From Laburnicola sp. R22_1 (Eukaryota > Ascomycota > Dothideomycetes > Pleosporales > Didymosphaeriaceae), in contig JACONQ010000006.1 in NCBI GenBank assembly GCA_014281115.1, positions 1,922,001-1,986,000 of the forward strand: 64,000 nucleotides of DNA. Reading direction: 5' to 3'. Positions 61,801 to 64,000 of the stretch are shown piece after piece. The first letter of the stretch is position 1. Every line of letters starts with the position of its first letter. The notes beneath the pieces were generated by a model. It was not told where the DNA came from. It made no database searches and saw only the letters and a program-made list of their open reading frames with translations. Position numbers and translations under genes: made by a program.

Positions 61801-64000
61801 CCATCAGTTTGCCGGCTTACAGCATATCCGAAAACTTAGCTCAGACTCAGCAGTAGCTTGCGACTTCCAGAGCCTGCTCGTAATTGCAAGTGGCGACAGC
61901 ATGAAAGATCCCGAAGGCGGGCTGTGGAACCTGCAGAGCACGGGAACAGTTGGCACAAACTTCTTCAACTACGCTCTTGTTTTCAGCTGCACTGTTGACG
62001 GGACTGGCATCGAAGTTGAAGCTCATTATGATGACCGAGTCATTCAGACGTGGCTTGTCCAGCGTCTGCTGCAGCAGTTCGGCTTTCTTCTTCATCTCCT
62101 CAACGACGCGGAATCGCTTGATCGTACCCTCAGTGCTTTGCAGATACTGAATCCCGAGGATCAAAAACTCATCTCGTCCTGGAATAGCAGGCCTGTCAAT
62201 ACGGTGGACAAGTCTATCCACGACGCTATTTCAGGAGGGCCGGTGATCCTCCGACCCACAGCCACTGCGATCCACTCCTGGGACGCAGGCGAAGTCTCTT
62301 ACGGCGAACTCGATGAGCGGGCTACCCGACTGGCTTCGCGACTAATCTCTCTGGGTGTAAAACCTGGTAGCTACGTACCACTATGTTTCGAGAAATCTGG
62401 TTGGACGATTCTGGCGATGCTGGCTGTTCTGAAGTGCGGAGCAGCCTTCGTTCCCCTTGATTTTGAGGCGCCCGTCCTACGACTACGAGAGGTTGTCGGT
62501 GACGTGAAGGCCGAGCTCATACTGTGTGCGCCACAGTATGAAGAGTTATGCAAATCCATCCCTTGCAAAACTCTTGCTATTAACCGCCAAGCCACCGACC
62601 AGCATGCCAAACGACTCCATGAACTTCCTAGAGTCCAAAGCCATTCCGACGCCTATGTTATTTTCACGTCTGGCTCCACTGGGAAGCCGAAGGGAGCTGT
62701 GATCAGTCATTGCTCGTTCGTCTCCGCCTCGGCAGCTTTCGCACCCGCCTTCGGAATATCCGAAGCATCTCGTGTTCTTCAGTTCTCCTCATATACATTC
62801 GACGTGTCCCTAATGGAGATATTCAGTACTCTTGTTTTAGGTGGCACAGTCTGTGTTCCTGACCAGGACTCGAGAACAAATGATCTTGCCGGTGTCATCA
62901 ACAAGTTCAACGTAAACCTCGCCAGTTTGACACCCACAGTCGTTCGAATGATACAGCCTACCCAGGTACCGAGTCTCAAGACGCTTATATTGGCTGGAGA
63001 AGCAATGTCTCAGCAAGATCTGACGACTTGGGCTGACCGATTGTCTCTTTACAATGGTTATGGTCCTACTGAGTGTAGTGTCATTGCTGCTGTCAACGCC
63101 ATGGCTTCTACTACTCAACCCAACAACATGGGCAAGGTTCTCTCTGCCAGAGGATGGGTTGTATCCCGAGATGATCATGACTCTCTAGTACCTGTAGGAG
63201 CGGTCGGTGAACTGCTCCTGGAGGGAGGTGGGGTGGCTGCAGGGTACCTCAACAATCCAGAGAAGACTGCTGAAGCCTTTCTCGATTGCGTGAATTGGAA
63301 GCTGGGAGCTGATATCATGGACAACTCGACCAGAAGGAGATTCTACAAGACAGGTGATCTTGTGAAGTACAACGAAGACGGGACTATGTTGTACCTCGGA
63401 CGCAAAGACTCCCAGACCAAGGTCAGAGGACAACGGCTTGAGTTGACCGAGGTCGAACATCATCTCATCCAGGATCCCCTGGTACAGTCCGCCCTGGCGT
63501 CCGTACCTACTTCTGGTCCCTGTGCAAAGCGTCTCGTCGGTGTCGTCTCGCTTAGAGATGTCGCTCTATCAGGTCCTCCGGTAGCACTACAGCTCCTACC
63601 AAAAGAGACTGCTTCCTTTAACATTACAACGATTAGAGAACGTCTCGAGGAACGCCTTCCGTCATACATGGTTCCGTCGTTGTGGGTAGCCATCTCTAAA
63701 TTCCCACTGATGCCATCGGCGAAAATGGATCGTAGACGAGTGGTCCAATGGCTCGAGCACATGGACAACGATACGTATCGTGCGATCGCAACTCTGGGAT
63801 TGGAGGAGCCCGAAGTCGATACTGATGGAGTTGAACGCAAGCTCCAAACCATCTTTGCGAAGGTCTTGAACCTGGCTCCCGAAGACATACGTCTCAATCA
63901 ATCATTCCTACGCTTAGGTGGCGATTCCATCGCTGCTATGCAGGTTTCGTCGTTATGCCGTGCTCATGGCCTGGCGATCAGCGTTCAAGACATTGTGCGG
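52857..64000 (+). CDS. Multimodular non-ribosomal peptide synthetase (partial, 3-prime end outside window)
   Basis: ATP-dependent assembly line for a peptide; 3457 residues visible. Thirteen exons join in frame: 52857-53354, 53413-53825, 53877-53929, 54098-54710, 54759-55101, 55158-55983, 56046-56926, 56981-58506, 58552-58613, 58675-58962, 59027-59512, 59571-60115, 60164-64000 (open). Domains: C-terminal stub of a condensation domain (1-215, no HHxxxDG); A1 (YIIPTSGTTGQPK at 392); T1 (LGGDS, Ser 814); epimerisation E1 (HHLVIDLVTW at 992, NEGHGRE at 1122, VGWFTTLYP, FNYLGQY); C1 (SHAIMDG near 1466); A2 (FTSGSTGRPKG at 1927); T2 (Ser 2350); C2 (HHAVYDG at 2552); A3 (FTSGSTGKPKG at 3012); T3 (Ser 3433). 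Binding-pocket codes read by alignment: A1 DALSIMGVAK, A2 DNEDSGQVNK, A3 DVMSIAGVIK; substrates not assigned. The E domain predicts a D residue first. The A-T-E start resembles the layout of HC-toxin-type synthetases, but this gene is not identified as one. No premature stops. Confidence 0.95.
53930..54097 (+). other. Long cytosine-rich intron of the NRPS gene
   Basis: A 168-nt intron (GTGAGT...GACAG) among introns of 45-64 nt. It carries tandem CCCCCGCT units and long C runs at 54000-54060. The splice joins LLAGGA and FLPLDPASP, a conserved adenylation segment, so the intron is well supported. Confidence 0.85.

Noticed and set aside
52857..64000. Identification as an HC-toxin or apicidin synthetase
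   Set aside because: Only the domain layout of the first module supports it. Gene neighbours typical of those clusters are not seen and the C-terminal modules are outside the window.
1..64000. CRISPR arrays, rRNA, tRNA genes or telomere repeats
   Set aside because: No spaced direct-repeat array, no cloverleaf with A and B boxes, and no TTAGGG array was found on reading. A eukaryotic genome makes CRISPR irrelevant.

Overview
The window looks like part of a filamentous ascomycete chromosome. The genes it carries have short spliceosomal introns (44-65 nt, GTRAGT-like donors, YAG acceptors), including a large modular non-ribosomal peptide synthetase (NRPS) and an MRP-type ABC transporter. Most of the rest is AT-rich sequence crowded with TAG/TAA, in which relics of transposon proteins have stops where CAG, CAA or TGG once stood. 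LTR pairs differ almost only by C/T and G/A changes. This is the pattern left by repeat-induced point mutation (RIP, CpA to TpA).

Layout. 1-1782: AT-rich repeat interrupted by a GC-richer island with strong hairpins. 1783-13015: an LTR retrotransposon of the copia type with a perfect 5-bp target duplication. It is inflated to 11.2 kb by Fot/pogo-like DNA transposons: element A (5765-7552) and element B (8237-12166), the latter itself split by element C (10016-12148). 13739-19274: a second, uninterrupted copia element. 19275-39060: strongly degraded AT-rich DNA with several short dispersed repeat families, a RIP-degraded pogo element (26802-28402) and a third LTR element (31473-37770).

39061-47450 is a GC-balanced island holding a complete 18-exon ABCC transporter gene on the minus strand (39983-45465). 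47451-51359 is again AT-rich and shares its repeats with the first AT block. From about 51360 base composition recovers. After a 33-bp minisatellite and a perfect 60-bp-arm hairpin, an NRPS gene starts at 52857 (+) and runs off the window. Its 3457 visible residues read: C-terminal stub of a condensation domain, A1-T1-E1, C1-A2-T2, C2-A3-T3.

The transporter and the NRPS are the only intact protein-coding genes I can support. Their proximity suggests a secondary-metabolite cluster in which the NRPS makes a peptide whose first residue is epimerised to the D form and the ABCC pump exports it or protects the producer. That functional link is inference from neighbourhood. All transposon coding regions in the window are broken.
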